Assembly (NCBI RefSeq): GCF_026008495.1
Contig: NZ_BQUN01000111.1
Span: 51,933-115,932 of the forward strand
DNA from: Streptomyces sp. A012304
GTDB lineage: Bacteria; Actinomycetota; Actinomycetes; Streptomycetales; Streptomycetaceae
Direction: 5' to 3'
DNA length: 64,000 bases
Shown: positions 34,730 through 44,600 of the stretch, piece after piece
How the letters are laid out: the number at the start of each line of letters is the position of its first letter
Position numbering within the stretch: position 1 is the stretch's first letter
The notes under the pieces: generated by a model
What the model was told of the DNA's origin: nothing
Databases searched by the model: none
Seen by the model: only the letters and a program-made list of their open reading frames with translations
Translations under genes and position numbers: made by a program

Positions 34730-36405
34730 CACGCCAGCCCCTCGGCGAGCGGGCCCAGCGCGAGGGCGGGGAAGTACGTGAGACCGGTGATGATCAGGAT
34801 CGAGCCCACCAGCAGGCCGGTGAACAGCGGCTTCTCGGTGCGCAGGGTGCCCGCCGTCACGGGCACCGGCTTCTGCCCGGCGAGCGAGCCGGCCAGCGCG
34901 AGGACGAAGACCATGGGCAGGAAGCGGCCGAGCAGCATGGCGAGCCCGGTCATGGTGTTGTACCAGTCGGTGTTCGCGTTGAGCCCGGCGAAGGCCGAGC
35001 CGTTGTTGTTCGACGCGGACGTGAAGGCGTAGAGCACCTCGGAGAAGCCGTGCGCGCCGGAATTCAGCATCGAGTGCGGCGGGGTCGGCAGGGTCATGGA
35101 GGCAGCGGTGAAGACGAGCACCAGCGCCGGCGTGATGAGGATGTAGCAGGCGGCCAGCTTGATCTCGCGGGTGCCGATCTTCTTGCCCAGGTACTCGGGC
35201 GTGCGGCCGACCATCAGGCCGGCGATGAACACCGCGATGACCGCCATGATCAGCATGCCGTAGAGGCCGGAGCCCACACCGCCGGGCGCGATCTCGCCCA
35301 GCATCATGCCGAGCATCGTGATGCCGCCGCCGAGGCCGGTGAAGGAGGAGTGGAAGGAGTCCACGGCGCCGGTCGAGGTGAGCGTGGTCGACACCGCGAA
35401 GATCGAGGACGCGCCGACGCCGAAGCGGACCTCCTTGCCCTCGTACGCCCCGCCCGCGGCCTGGAGCGCCGGGCCGTGGTGGGCGAACTCGGTCCACATC
35501 GTCAGGGCCACGAAGCCCAGCCAGATGGTGAACATCGTGGCGAGGATCGCGTATCCCTGCTTGACCGAGCCGACCATGACCCCGAACGTGCGGGTCAGCG
35601 AGAACGGGATCACCAGGATCAGGAAGATCTCGAACAGGTTGGTGAAGGGCGTCGGGTTCTCGAAGGGGTGGGCGGAGTTGGCGTTGAAGTACCCGCCGCC
35701 GTTGGTGCCCACCTCCTTGATGGCCTCCTGCGAGGCGACCGCACCGCCGTTCCACTGCTGCGAGCCGCCCATGCTGTGCCCATCGAAGAATTGCCCGACC
35801 TCGTGGATGCCGGAGAAGTTCTGGATGACACCGCAGGCCACCAGCACGATCGCGGCGATCGCCGCCGCCGGCACCAGGATCCGCAGGGTGCCGCGCACCA
35901 GGTCGGACCAGAAGTTCCCGAGCTCACCGGTGCGTGACCGCGCGAAGCCCCGGACGAGAGCCACGGCGACGGCCATGCCGACGGCCGCGGAGACGAAGTT
36001 CTGCACGGTGAGACCGGCGGTCTGCACGACGTGCCCCATGGTCTGCTCGCCGTAGTACGACTGCCAGTTGGTGTTGGTCACGAACGACACGGCCGTGTTG
36101 AACGACTGCGCCGGGTTGACCGAGGAGAACCCCAGCGAGCCGGGCAGGACGCCCTGGAGCCGCATCAGCAGATAGAGGAAGAGCACGCCGACGGCCGAGA
36201 AGGCGAGCACGCCGCGCAGGTACGCGGGCCAGGTCATCTCGGTGTCGGGGTCGGCACCGATGCCCTTGTAGACCCACTTCTCGACCCGCAGGTGCCTCTT
36301 CGAGGAGTAGACCCGGGCCATGTGGTCACCGACGGGGACGTAGACCAGCGCCAGCGCCGCCATGAGCGCCAGCAGCTGGAGTACGCCGGCGAGGACGGGA
36401 CTCAT
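34729..36405 (-). CDS. kdpA: KdpA, K+-binding channel subunit
   Basis: A 558-residue, about ten-helix protein with the four selectivity-filter-like loops of KdpA, such as SFVTNTNWQSYYG and GTNGGGYFNAN, and the KdpA end LAGSLAGQKPVP. It is the potassium-selective subunit of KdpFABC. The start lies two bases downstream of the kdpF stop on this strand. Confidence 0.94.
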   Translation of the reverse strand: MSPVLAGVLQLLALMAALALVYVPVGDHMARVYSSKRHLRVEKWVYKGIGADPDTEMTWPAYLRGVLAFSAVGVLFLYLLMRLQGVLPGSLGFSSVNPAQSFNTAVSFVTNTNWQSYYGEQTMGHVVQTAGLTVQNFVSAAVGMAVAVALVRGFARSRTGELGNFWSDLVRGTLRILVPAAAIAAIVLVACGVIQNFSGIHEVGQFFDGHSMGGSQQWNGGAVASQEAIKEVGTNGGGYFNANSAHPFENPTPFTNLFEIFLILVIPFSLTRTFGVMVGSVKQGYAILATMFTIWLGFVALTMWTEFAHHGPALQAAGGAYEGKEVRFGVGASSIFAVSTTLTSTGAVDSFHSSFTGLGGGITMLGMMLGEIAPGGVGSGLYGMLIMAVIAVFIAGLMVGRTPEYLGKKIGTREIKLAACYILITPALVLVFTAASMTLPTPPHSMLNSGAHGFSEVLYAFTSASNNNGSAFAGLNANTDWYNTMTGLAMLLGRFLPMVFVLALAGSLAGQKPVPVTAGTLRTEKPLFTGLLVGSILIITGLTYFPALALGPLAEGLA

Positions 36406-36406
36406 C

Positions 36407-36514
36407 TCAGAACCTCTCCGGGAAGATCAGGGCGAGGACGAGATAGCCCAGCAGGGAGACGGCCACGACCAGGCCGACGCCCATCTCGACATTCGAAGCA
36501 GCCTCGGCGGTCAC
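36407..36514 (-). CDS. kdpF: KdpF small membrane subunit
   Basis: A 35-residue peptide beginning at GTG 36514, with one hydrophobic helix (VGLVVAVSLLGYLVLALIFP). This matches KdpF, which stabilises the complex, directly before kdpA as expected. Its GTG overlaps the stop of another tiny membrane ORF (GTGA). Too short for routine gene callers. Confidence 0.8.
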   Translation of the reverse strand: MTAEAASNVEMGVGLVVAVSLLGYLVLALIFPERF

Positions 36515-36594
36515 AGCTTCGTCACCCCCTTGGCGACGAGAGTCACCAGCGCGAACGCCGCGAGCACGGTGACGACGAAGGCCAGATCGGCCAT
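36511..36594 (-). CDS. 27-residue membrane peptide before kdpF
   Basis: A frame from ATG 36594, with CAGGAG in front, encodes a 27-residue peptide with one hydrophobic stretch (ADLAFVVTVLAAFALVTLVA). The stop overlaps the KdpF start, so the peptide is coupled to kdpF. It has the size and character of a second KdpF-like subunit. I know no function. Confidence 0.58.
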   Translation of the reverse strand: MADLAFVVTVLAAFALVTLVAKGVTKL

Positions 36595-36926
36595 CGTGAA
36601 CTCCTGGAGTGAGGTTCGGTGAAACGGACGGTTAGAGGAAAGCGCCCCTTTGACCGAATCGGGTCTGTCGTTGACGGCTCTCTTACGGCGGCACCTACGG
36701 CCTTGACGGAACTCTGACGTCGCCCGGCTCACAGGAGCCGGAAGCGGCCGCCCGGTCCTTGATCGACTTGCCGCGCTCATGATCGCGGTGGCCGTTCAGC
36801 TGCCCGCGGGTAACACCGTCGATCAGGGCATGCTCCTCACCGAGCAAGAACCACAGCGCCGTGTCTGTCTGCCCGGCGATCCGGAAGGTAGCTTGGTGAG
36901 GAAAGCCCCTGAAGGAGGGCGATGCC
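36595..36926. promoter_or_regulatory. Divergent promoter region between kdp and the NfeD gene
   Basis: About 330 bases separate the divergent kdp and nfeD starts. On the kdp strand, CCGTCAA occurs twice about 30 bases apart (near 36675 and 36705), possible direct repeats for KdpE. On the forward strand GAAGGAGG lies before the NfeD ATG. No gene is supported here, although a short forward frame exists. Confidence 0.4.
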
Positions 36927-37364
36927 ATGCCGTGGTTCCTGTGGCTGCTCGCCGCCGCGGCGCTGGGCGTCGCGGAGTTCTTCACCCTGACACTGGTCTT
37001 CGGGTTGCTGGCGGGTGCCGCGCTGGTCGCCGCCGTGGTCGCCGGTGTGGGCATCGGTCTTCTCGGCCAGCTCGTGGCCCTCGGCGCGGGGGTGGCGGCG
37101 GGCCTCTTCCTCATCCGCCCCGTCGCGCTGCGGCACATGGCCCAGCAGCCACTCGTACGCGAGGGCAGCGACGCCCTGATCGGCAAGCGGGCCGAGGTCA
37201 TGCAGGAGGTCACCGGGACCCGTGGCCTGATCAAACTCTCCGGTGAGGAATGGTCCGCCCGCGCCCTCGACGAGAGCCTGGTGATCCCCGTGGGAGCGTT
37301 CGTCGACGTCATGGAGATCGAGGGCGCCACGGCCGTCGTCTACCCCCGCGAACTCCTTCCGTGA
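36927..37364 (+). CDS. NfeD-family membrane protein
   Basis: A 145-residue NfeD-type protein: hydrophobic segments (LWLLAAAALGVAEFFTLTLVFGLL and two more in the first 70 residues) and a C-terminal OB-fold domain (LIGKRAEVMQEVTG through IPVGAFVDVMEIEG). NfeD proteins partner with SPFH/stomatin-like proteins, one of which follows 53 bases later. ATG with GGAGG. Confidence 0.85.
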   Translation: MPWFLWLLAAAALGVAEFFTLTLVFGLLAGAALVAAVVAGVGIGLLGQLVALGAGVAAGLFLIRPVALRHMAQQPLVREGSDALIGKRAEVMQEVTGTRGLIKLSGEEWSARALDESLVIPVGAFVDVMEIEGATAVVYPRELLP

Positions 37365-37417
37365 CCACCCCGCGAACTCCGTCCGTGAACGGCTGAACAG
37401 ACAGCAACGGAGGCACT

Positions 37418-38527
37418 GTGGATCCCGTCGTCATCCCCATCCTCGTCGTGGCCCTTGTCGTGGTGTTCCTCGTGGCCTCCAGCGTGCGGATCGTCCCGCA
37501 GGCGCGCCGCTACAACATCGAACGGTTCGGCCGCTATCGCCGGACGCTGCAACCCGGCCTGAACCTGGTCGTGCCCGTGGCGGACCGGATCAACACCAAG
37601 CTCGACGTGCGCGAGCAGGTCTATTCGTCCGACCCCAGGCCGGTGATCACCGAGGACAACCTCGTGGTGAACATCGACACCGTCCTCTACTACCAGATCA
37701 CGGACCCGCGGGCGGCGGCCTACGAGGTAGCCGACTACCTCCAGGCGATCGATCAGCTCACCGTGACCACGCTGCGCAACGTCATCGGCAGCATGGACCT
37801 GGAGGAGACGCTCACCTCGCGTGAGGAGATCAACTCCCGGCTCCGCGCCGTCCTCGACGACGCCACCGGCAAGTGGGGCATCCGGGTCAACCGCGTGGAG
37901 ATCAAGGCCATCGATCCGCCGGCCACCATCAAGGAGGCGATGGAGAAGCAGATGCGGGCCGAGCGTGACAAGCGCGCGGCCATCCTGCACGCCGAAGGGG
38001 AGCGGCAGGCCAAGATCCTCACCGCGGAAGGCACGAAGCAGAAGGACATTCTGGAGGCCCAGGGCGCGCAACAGGCCATGATCCTGCGGGCGGACGGCGA
38101 GGCCAAGGCGGTGGAGCTCGTCTTCCAGGCCGTCCATCGCAACAACGCGGACCCGAAGGTCCTGGCCTACAAGTACCTGGAGACGCTCCCGCACCTGGCG
38201 AGCAGCGACAACAACACGTTCTGGGTGATCCCGGGGGAGCTGACCGAGGCGGTTCGAACCGTCACCCGAGCGTTCGGTGACCAGTCGACGGCAGGCCCTC
38301 CCACTCCTGGGCAGCCTGCGGAAGCGGCCACCGCCGACGGTCGCGGCACCTCGGACGAGGCCGGGATCCCGCAGCTGGAACGAGGTTCGACGGCATCCCT
38401 CGACGCGGCCGCCGCCGCGGACGAGGCCGGCAAGCAGGCCGCCGCGGCGGTGAGCGACGCCAAGGCGGAGGCCGAGGCCGCGAAGTCGGCCCAGCTGCCG
38501 CGCCGGGCGCGAGCGTCTGACGATTGA
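37418..38527 (+). CDS. SPFH/Band 7 (stomatin/paraslipin-like) protein
   Basis: A 369-residue protein: N-terminal membrane helix (about 3-22), a Band 7/SPFH domain (about 25-190) with GRYRRTLQPGLNLVVP and QVYSSDPRPVITEDN, a long coiled coil, and a C-terminal Ala/Glu-rich tail. Such proteins form membrane scaffolds, often with NfeD. The start is GTG 37418 with ACGGAGG. Confidence 0.88.
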   Translation: MDPVVIPILVVALVVVFLVASSVRIVPQARRYNIERFGRYRRTLQPGLNLVVPVADRINTKLDVREQVYSSDPRPVITEDNLVVNIDTVLYYQITDPRAAAYEVADYLQAIDQLTVTTLRNVIGSMDLEETLTSREEINSRLRAVLDDATGKWGIRVNRVEIKAIDPPATIKEAMEKQMRAERDKRAAILHAEGERQAKILTAEGTKQKDILEAQGAQQAMILRADGEAKAVELVFQAVHRNNADPKVLAYKYLETLPHLASSDNNTFWVIPGELTEAVRTVTRAFGDQSTAGPPTPGQPAEAATADGRGTSDEAGIPQLERGSTASLDAAAAADEAGKQAAAAVSDAKAEAEAAKSAQLPRRARASDD

Positions 38528-38564
38528 GGCCCCTCGGTTGTCGCCAGGAACCGCTGTGAGAGCG

Positions 38565-38698
38565 GATGCTGTCGCTGGTGCCGACCGAGAACCGTCTCGC
38601 ATTCCCGGCCTGGGGCGACGGCGTTCGCCGGTACGACCGCTACGCCGGCCAATGCGTGGCCCGGGACTTCGGAGGACGCAGACTGACGCCTTCTTAGC
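38565..38698 (+). CDS. Small open frame, possible remnant (43-44 residues)
   Basis: An ATG frame encodes 44 residues, with MLSLVPTENRLAFPAWGDGV and RRYDRYAGQ. High third-position GC suggests it may be translated or be the end of a decayed gene. I recognise no family. It lies 37 bases downstream of the SPFH gene. Confidence 0.3.
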
Positions 38699-38890
38699 GG
38701 GGCACCGGCATGGACGATCTGGTAAAGACTGCCGGGATCCGGCAATGCGATGAGGTGTCGACGCGGGCAATATAGGGGGCGAGGCGAGCACGCGACGGAG
38801 GTCTCGATGCCGGGCACCGGCAGGTGCCCGGCATCCGGCTGCGGAGCTGTGCCGAGGCCGTCGTGTGACGGGGTTGATCGGGGGTTGGAC

Positions 38891-39379
38891 ATGTGGACGT
38901 TCTTGGAGGCCGTCACAGGCTTTCCGACCTTCCTGTTCACCGTCCCCCTGCTGGTAGCCGCGGGCTTTTGGCTGCTGGTCGCGGTGGGTGCCGTCGGCTC
39001 ACGCACCTTTGACGGGGACGCCGACCTCGGCGCGCTGGGGCTGGGCGGCGTCCCCGTCGCGGTCGCGTTCTCGCTGTGGACGGGCTTCGCCTGGGCCGGC
39101 AGCCTCGGTGCCGTCGTCCTGCTGGAGCCGCTGGCTTCCTCGGGGCCGTCGCGTGCGCTGACCGGGCTCGCCGTCCTGGTCGCCGCTGCCCTGGTCTCAT
39201 GGTGCGCGACCCGAGCAGTGGTACGGCTACTGCGCCGCCTCCCTCCCGATGAACCCGGGCCGTCATCGCCGCACTGCGTCGGGCCGACCCGCACGGTCCG
39301 TTCGGAGCGGGCGGACGACGGCCTCCCCCAGGGCGACCGCCCTCACCCGGAACTTCACGTGCGCCGTCGGGCCGCCTGA
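38891..39379 (+). CDS. YqiJ-like membrane protein, C-terminus shortened
   Basis: A 162-residue protein with three or four hydrophobic segments (FPTFLFTVPLLVAAGFWLLVAVG; VPVAVAFSLWTGFAWAG; LTGLAVLVAAALVSWCATRA) that match the membrane half of YqiJ/NfeD-like proteins. After the PHCVGPTRTVRSERADDG stretch, where the OB-fold should start, the frame runs into a short basic tail and stops. The OB-fold is therefore missing or frameshifted. It precedes a flotillin, the usual YqiJ-YqiK order. ATG after GGGGGTT. Confidence 0.62.
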   Translation: MWTFLEAVTGFPTFLFTVPLLVAAGFWLLVAVGAVGSRTFDGDADLGALGLGGVPVAVAFSLWTGFAWAGSLGAVVLLEPLASSGPSRALTGLAVLVAAALVSWCATRAVVRLLRRLPPDEPGPSSPHCVGPTRTVRSERADDGLPQGDRPHPELHVRRRAA

Positions 39380-39544
39380 GCCGCAGGCCCGCCCCTGCCT
39401 ACAGGGTTGCCCTCCGGAGACGCGCGGAAGAGCGTGTGCTCCTTTCCGGATGCCGGCATGCGCTCCCTCTCCTGATCCTTCCGATTCCCGAGGACGTCCG
39501 GGCCCTTGCCGGTCTCGGGTCCCTCACTGCCAAGGATGCTTCTC

Positions 39545-41581
39545 ATGACTGCCATCACCGTGGGCATCGGCGTGTTCGTCGTCGTCGGCCTGCTCGCCGT
39601 ACTCGTCGTCTCCCGGCTGTTCCGCAAGGTGGAGCAGGGCAAGGCGCTGATCGTTTCCAAAATGCGGAAGGTCGACGTGACCTTCACCGGGCAGGTCGTG
39701 CTGCCCGTGCTGCACAAGGCCGAGGTGATGGACATCTCGGTGAAGACCATCGAGATCACCCGGGCCGGCCGGGAGGGGCTGATCTGCCGGGACAACATCC
39801 GTGCGGACATCCGGATCTCGTTCTTCGTGAAGGTCAACAAGACCGTCGAGGATGTGGTCAAGGTCGCCCAGGCTGTGGGGACGGCCCGGGCCAGTGACCG
39901 GGACACCTTGCAGGAGCTGTTCCACGCGAAGTTCTCCGAGGCGCTGAAGACCGTCGGCAAGCAGCTGGACTTCACCGACCTGTACACCAAGCGCGAGGAG
40001 CTGCGGTACCGGATCATCGAGGTCATCGGTGTCGACCTCAACGGCTACCACCTGGAGGACGCGGCGATCGACTACCTGGAGCAGACGCCGCTCACCCAGC
40101 TCGACCCCGCCAACGTCCTCGACGCGCAGGGCATTCGCAAGATCACCGAGCTGACGGCCATCGAGCACGTGCGCACCAACGAGTTCCAGCGCCACGAGGA
40201 GAAGGAGATCACCCGGCAGAACGTCGACGCCCGCGAGGCCATCCTGGAGCTGGAGCGTCGGCAGGCGGATGCCGAGATCAAGCAGCGCCGGGAGATCGAG
40301 ACCGTACGGGCCCGTGAGGAGGCCGAGACGGCGCGGGTGGTGGAGGAGGAGCGGCTGCGGGCGCAGTCCGCGTTCCTCAGGACCGAGGAGCAGCTCGGTG
40401 TGCAGCGGGAGAACCAGGCCCGTGAGGTCGCGGTCGCCGCGAAGAACCGTGAGCGGGTCATCGCCGTCGAGAGCGAGCGCATCGAGAAGGACCGGCTCCT
40501 CGAAGTCATCGCGCGGGAGCGGGAGACGGAGCTGACGCGGATCGCCGCCGAGAAGGAGGTCGAGGCGGAGAAGCGGGAGATCGCCGAGGTCATCCGGGAA
40601 CGGGTCGCCGTGGACCGTACGGTCGCCGAGCAGGAGGAGTCGATCAAGAAGCTGCGGGCCGTGGAGGAGGCGGAGCGACAGCGGCAGACCGTGGTCATCG
40701 CCGCCGAGGCTCAGGCGCAGGAGAAGCTGGTCAAGGACATCAAGGCGGCCGAGGCCGCCGAGCAGGCCGCCACGCACCGGGCCGCCGAGGAACTGACCCT
40801 GGCGGAGGCCCGGTTGAAGACCGCCGACCTCGACGCGCGGGCCAAGCTGCGCCTCGCCGAGGGCGTCCAGGCGGAGGCCGCCGCCGAGGGCCTGGCCGCC
40901 GTCCAGGTCCGCGACAAGGAGGCCGAGGTCATCGAGAAGGCCGGCCGCGCGGAGGCCGAGGCGACCGAGGCACGGATGCGGGCCGAGGCGGCGGGCGCCC
41001 GGGCGCAGGCGCTCGCCGAGGCGGAGGCCATCGGCGAGAAGCTCAAGGCCGAGGCGGCGGGACTGACGGAGAAGGCGGCGGCGATGGCCGCGCTGGACGA
41101 GGCGTCGCGTGGGCACGAGGAGTTCCGGCTGCGGCTGGAGGCGGAGAAGGACGTACGGCTGGCCGGGCTGGAGGCGCAGCGGCAGGTCGCCGAGGCGCAG
41201 GCCACGGTGCTGGCGACCGGTCTGGAGAACGCCGACATCAACATCGTCGGCGGGGAGTCGGTCTTCCTCGACCGGCTGGTGTCCTCGATCGCGCTCGGCA
41301 AGGGCGTCGACGGCTTCGTCCAGCACTCCGAGACCGCCCAGGCGCTGGCGAAGCCCTGGCTGGACGGCACCGCCAGCTTCACCGACGACCTCGGCCGCGT
41401 GCTCGGCTCGGTCTCCACGGCCGACGTGCAGAACCTGACCGTCTCCGCCCTGCTGATGAAGCTCATGAACACGGGCGGCGCGAACGCCGGACAGGTCAAG
41501 CAACTGCTCGACAGGGCCGGTGAGCTGGGTCTCGCGGACACCTCGCTCACCGCGCTGAACGGCAGCGCCGCCAAGGTCTGA
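39545..41581 (+). CDS. Flotillin-like (YqiK-type) SPFH protein
   Basis: A 678-residue flotillin: N-terminal membrane helix, SPFH domain with RISFFVKVNKTVEDVVKVAQ and IEVIGVDLNGYHLEDAAI, a long Glu/Ala-rich coiled coil of about 300 residues, and a C-terminal flotillin domain. It scaffolds membrane microdomains in bacteria with YqiJ. The ATG at 39545 has AAGGA upstream. The giant ATPase gene follows 115 bases later. Confidence 0.88.
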   Translation: MTAITVGIGVFVVVGLLAVLVVSRLFRKVEQGKALIVSKMRKVDVTFTGQVVLPVLHKAEVMDISVKTIEITRAGREGLICRDNIRADIRISFFVKVNKTVEDVVKVAQAVGTARASDRDTLQELFHAKFSEALKTVGKQLDFTDLYTKREELRYRIIEVIGVDLNGYHLEDAAIDYLEQTPLTQLDPANVLDAQGIRKITELTAIEHVRTNEFQRHEEKEITRQNVDAREAILELERRQADAEIKQRREIETVRAREEAETARVVEEERLRAQSAFLRTEEQLGVQRENQAREVAVAAKNRERVIAVESERIEKDRLLEVIARERETELTRIAAEKEVEAEKREIAEVIRERVAVDRTVAEQEESIKKLRAVEEAERQRQTVVIAAEAQAQEKLVKDIKAAEAAEQAATHRAAEELTLAEARLKTADLDARAKLRLAEGVQAEAAAEGLAAVQVRDKEAEVIEKAGRAEAEATEARMRAEAAGARAQALAEAEAIGEKLKAEAAGLTEKAAAMAALDEASRGHEEFRLRLEAEKDVRLAGLEAQRQVAEAQATVLATGLENADINIVGGESVFLDRLVSSIALGKGVDGFVQHSETAQALAKPWLDGTASFTDDLGRVLGSVSTADVQNLTVSALLMKLMNTGGANAGQVKQLLDRAGELGLADTSLTALNGSAAKV

Positions 41582-41621
41582 GCGCCGCCGACGCCTGAGC
41601 GTCGCCAAGGTCCGACAGACC

Positions 41622-41666
41622 CGCGGTCCGGAGCTGCCGCACAGGGGACGGCAGCTCCGGACCGCG
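41622..41666 (+). terminator. 18-bp perfect hairpin between flotillin and ATPase genes
   Basis: Arms 41622-41639 and 41649-41666 pair perfectly around a nine-base loop, 40 bases after the flotillin stop and 30 before the ATPase start. It looks like a terminator or attenuator that lowers read-through into the ATPase gene. Confidence 0.75.
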
Positions 41667-41696
41667 TACCTTTCCCGACTTCCTGAGAGGGATCCC

Positions 41697-44600
41697 ATGA
41701 CCACCGGGACCACGGGCCTGGACACCGGTACGCAGGACGCGTTCGACGCCGGCACGTACGAGGTGCTGCGCGACCGGCTCGCCGCGCAGGCCGCCGAGCT
41801 CGCCCGCCGCGCCGAGGCGCTCAACGTCCGCCGCACCGAGGAGTTCGGCTCCACCCGGCTGGAGTTGCGAAGCACCGAGCGGCTGCGCACCGAGCACACC
41901 TGCGTGCCCCGCGACATCGTCTCCGTCGGTGATGTGCTGCTCTTCGGCCACAACGTCTTCCTCGGCCTGAAACCGGAGACGGCCGTCGGCGACGTCTTCG
42001 CCCTGCACGACCGCGACCTGAACCGGCTGCCCGACGACGCCGTGCCCGGCCTGCTCGACGACCCCGCCTTCGTACGGGAGTTCGCCGCCCTCTACCGCTA
42101 CTACCGGCAGGCCCACCTGCTCCAGCTCCGCCGTGTCGACGGCAAGGTGCTCGCCGTCTTCCAGACCGGCGAGAAGGCCGACGACATCCGCGTCCTGCGC
42201 TGGGCGGTGACCGACGAGGGCCGGGCGACCTTCCTGGACGCGCGGGGCGAACGCGACCACGTCTTCCCGCCCTCCCACGACTTCGCATGGACGGAGACGA
42301 CCCGCGAGGACCACGTCCTGGGCCGCCACCCGCACGTCTCCATCGAGGGCGAGATCTTCGTCGAGACGGTCGGCGGGACGCTGACGGTCAAGGTCGAGAA
42401 CAACACCGAGACGGGAGAGGGCGTCTACGCCGAGCCGGTCGCCGAGCCGCTGCAGTCGCTCGCCGACGCGGACATCGCGTACGCGCGCGTGGGAGCCCTC
42501 ATCCTGCTGGACGTCCTCCCCTACAAGGAGGACGTCCACCGGTACCTGGTCTTCAACACCCTCACCCGGACGGTCGTCCGCCTCGACGGCATCGGGCAGG
42601 GGTGCCGCCGCCTGCCCGAGGACCAGGGCATCGTCTTCCCCGGCGGCTACTGCCTGGCGACCGGCACCCACAAGACGTACGAACTCGACACCGTCGACCT
42701 GGAGTTCGAACGCGAGGTGCGCTCACCCAACGGTGAGGACGTGCTGTACGCGTTCCACGCGCGGGTGGAGGGCCGCAGTCTGCTGCTGCCGTACAACATG
42801 ATCCGCAAGGAGGTCGCCACTCCGCTGTCCTGCCACGGCTGGGCCCTCTTCGACGACGGCACGCTGATGGTGCTGCGGGCGGACCCCGCGGGAACGGGCG
42901 ACGAACCGCAGCGCGTCCACCCGCTCCAACTGTGGAACTCCCCGTACGTCTCCGACACCTACGCCGCGGCCCAGCCGCTCGGCACCGGCCCGCTCGCCCG
43001 CGTCGGCAACGCCGACCTCGTCCGGGGTATCTCCGACTGTCTTTCCATCGCGGGCGCCGTCGCCGAGACGACCCCGACGAGCGCGGTGTACGAGGCGCTG
43101 GCCGGCGCCTGCGTCCGGGCCGCCGACTCCTACCACTGGCTGCGCGAGCCCGAGCTCGGCGAGCTGCACGAGCCGCTCACACAGGTCCGGGTCACCGCCG
43201 AGCAGGTACTGGCCGAGTTCGAGACCGTCCAGGCCCTCACCCGGCAGGCGGCCGACGCGCTCGGCGAGGCGGCGGTCCGGGTCGCCACGGTGGTGCGGCG
43301 GCTGCGCGGCGAGGCCCCGCGCGGCGCCGCCGCCTGGGTGGCGGGTCTGACCGAACTCCGGCACGCACAGGGGCACCTGCTCACCCTCAAAGGCATGCGG
43401 TACGTGGACACGGCCCGCATCGACGACATGGTCGCGGACGTCGAGGCCGACCTCGCCGGCTTCGGGCAGCGGGCCGTCACCCACCTCGCCCGCGAGGATG
43501 CCTTCGCCGGTCAGCAGGCCGACATCGAGCGACTCATCGCCGACGTCGAGGCGATCACCACCGTTGCCGAGGCCGCGCCTCTCGCCACCCGCATCGACGA
43601 CATCGGCGACCAGCTGGGCACGGTGACCGAGGTCGTCGCCGGGCTCGACATCGGCGACGCCACCGTCCGTACGGCAGTCCTGGAGCGGATCGCCGAGACG
43701 CTGGGCGGCGTCAACCGCGCCCGCGCCACCCTCGACGGCCGCCGCCGCGCACTCCTCGACCGCGAGGGGCGCGCCGAGTTCGCCGCCGAGTTCGCGCTGC
43801 TGGGCCAGGCCGTCACCGGTGCGCTCGCCATGGCCGACAGTCCCGAGGCGTGCGACGAGCAGCTCGCCCGCATGCTCGTACGGGTGGAGGAACTGGAGGC
43901 CCGGTTCGCCGAGTTCGACGACTTCCTCGGCGAGCTCGCGGACAAGCGCGACGAGATCCATGAGGCGTTCTCCGCCCGCAAGCAGAACCTCGCCGACGCC
44001 CGCGCCCGCCGCGCCGAACGCCTCGCCGAGTCGGCGATGCGTGTCCTTGGGACGGTCACCCGCCGCGCCGTCACGCTCACCGACGCGGACGCCGTCGCCA
44101 CGTACTTCACGTCCGACCCGATGCCCGCCAAGGTCCGCCGCATCGCCGACGAACTGCGGCAACTCGGCGACCAGGTCCGGGCGGAGGAACTGGACGGCCG
44201 CCTCAAGGCCGCCCGCCAGGAGGCCCTGCGAGCCCTGCGCGACCGCACCGACCTGTACACCGACGACGGCCGCACGATCCGCCTGGGCACCCACCGCTTC
44301 GCCGTGAACACCCAGCCGCTCGACCTCACCCTCGTCCCGCACGGCGACGGCCTGGCCTTCGCGATCACCGGCACCGACTACCGCTCCCCGGTGACGGACC
44401 CCGACTTCGCCGCGACCCGCCCGTACTGGGACCGCCCGCTGCCGTCGGAGTCCCCGGAGGTCTACCGCGCCGAACACCTCGCCGCCCGGCTGCTCGACGA
44501 GCACGGCCCGGCGGCCCTCGCCGAGGCCGACCTGACCGCCCTCGTACGCCGGGCGACGCAGGAGGCGTACGACGAGGGATACGAGCGCGGAGTCCACGAC

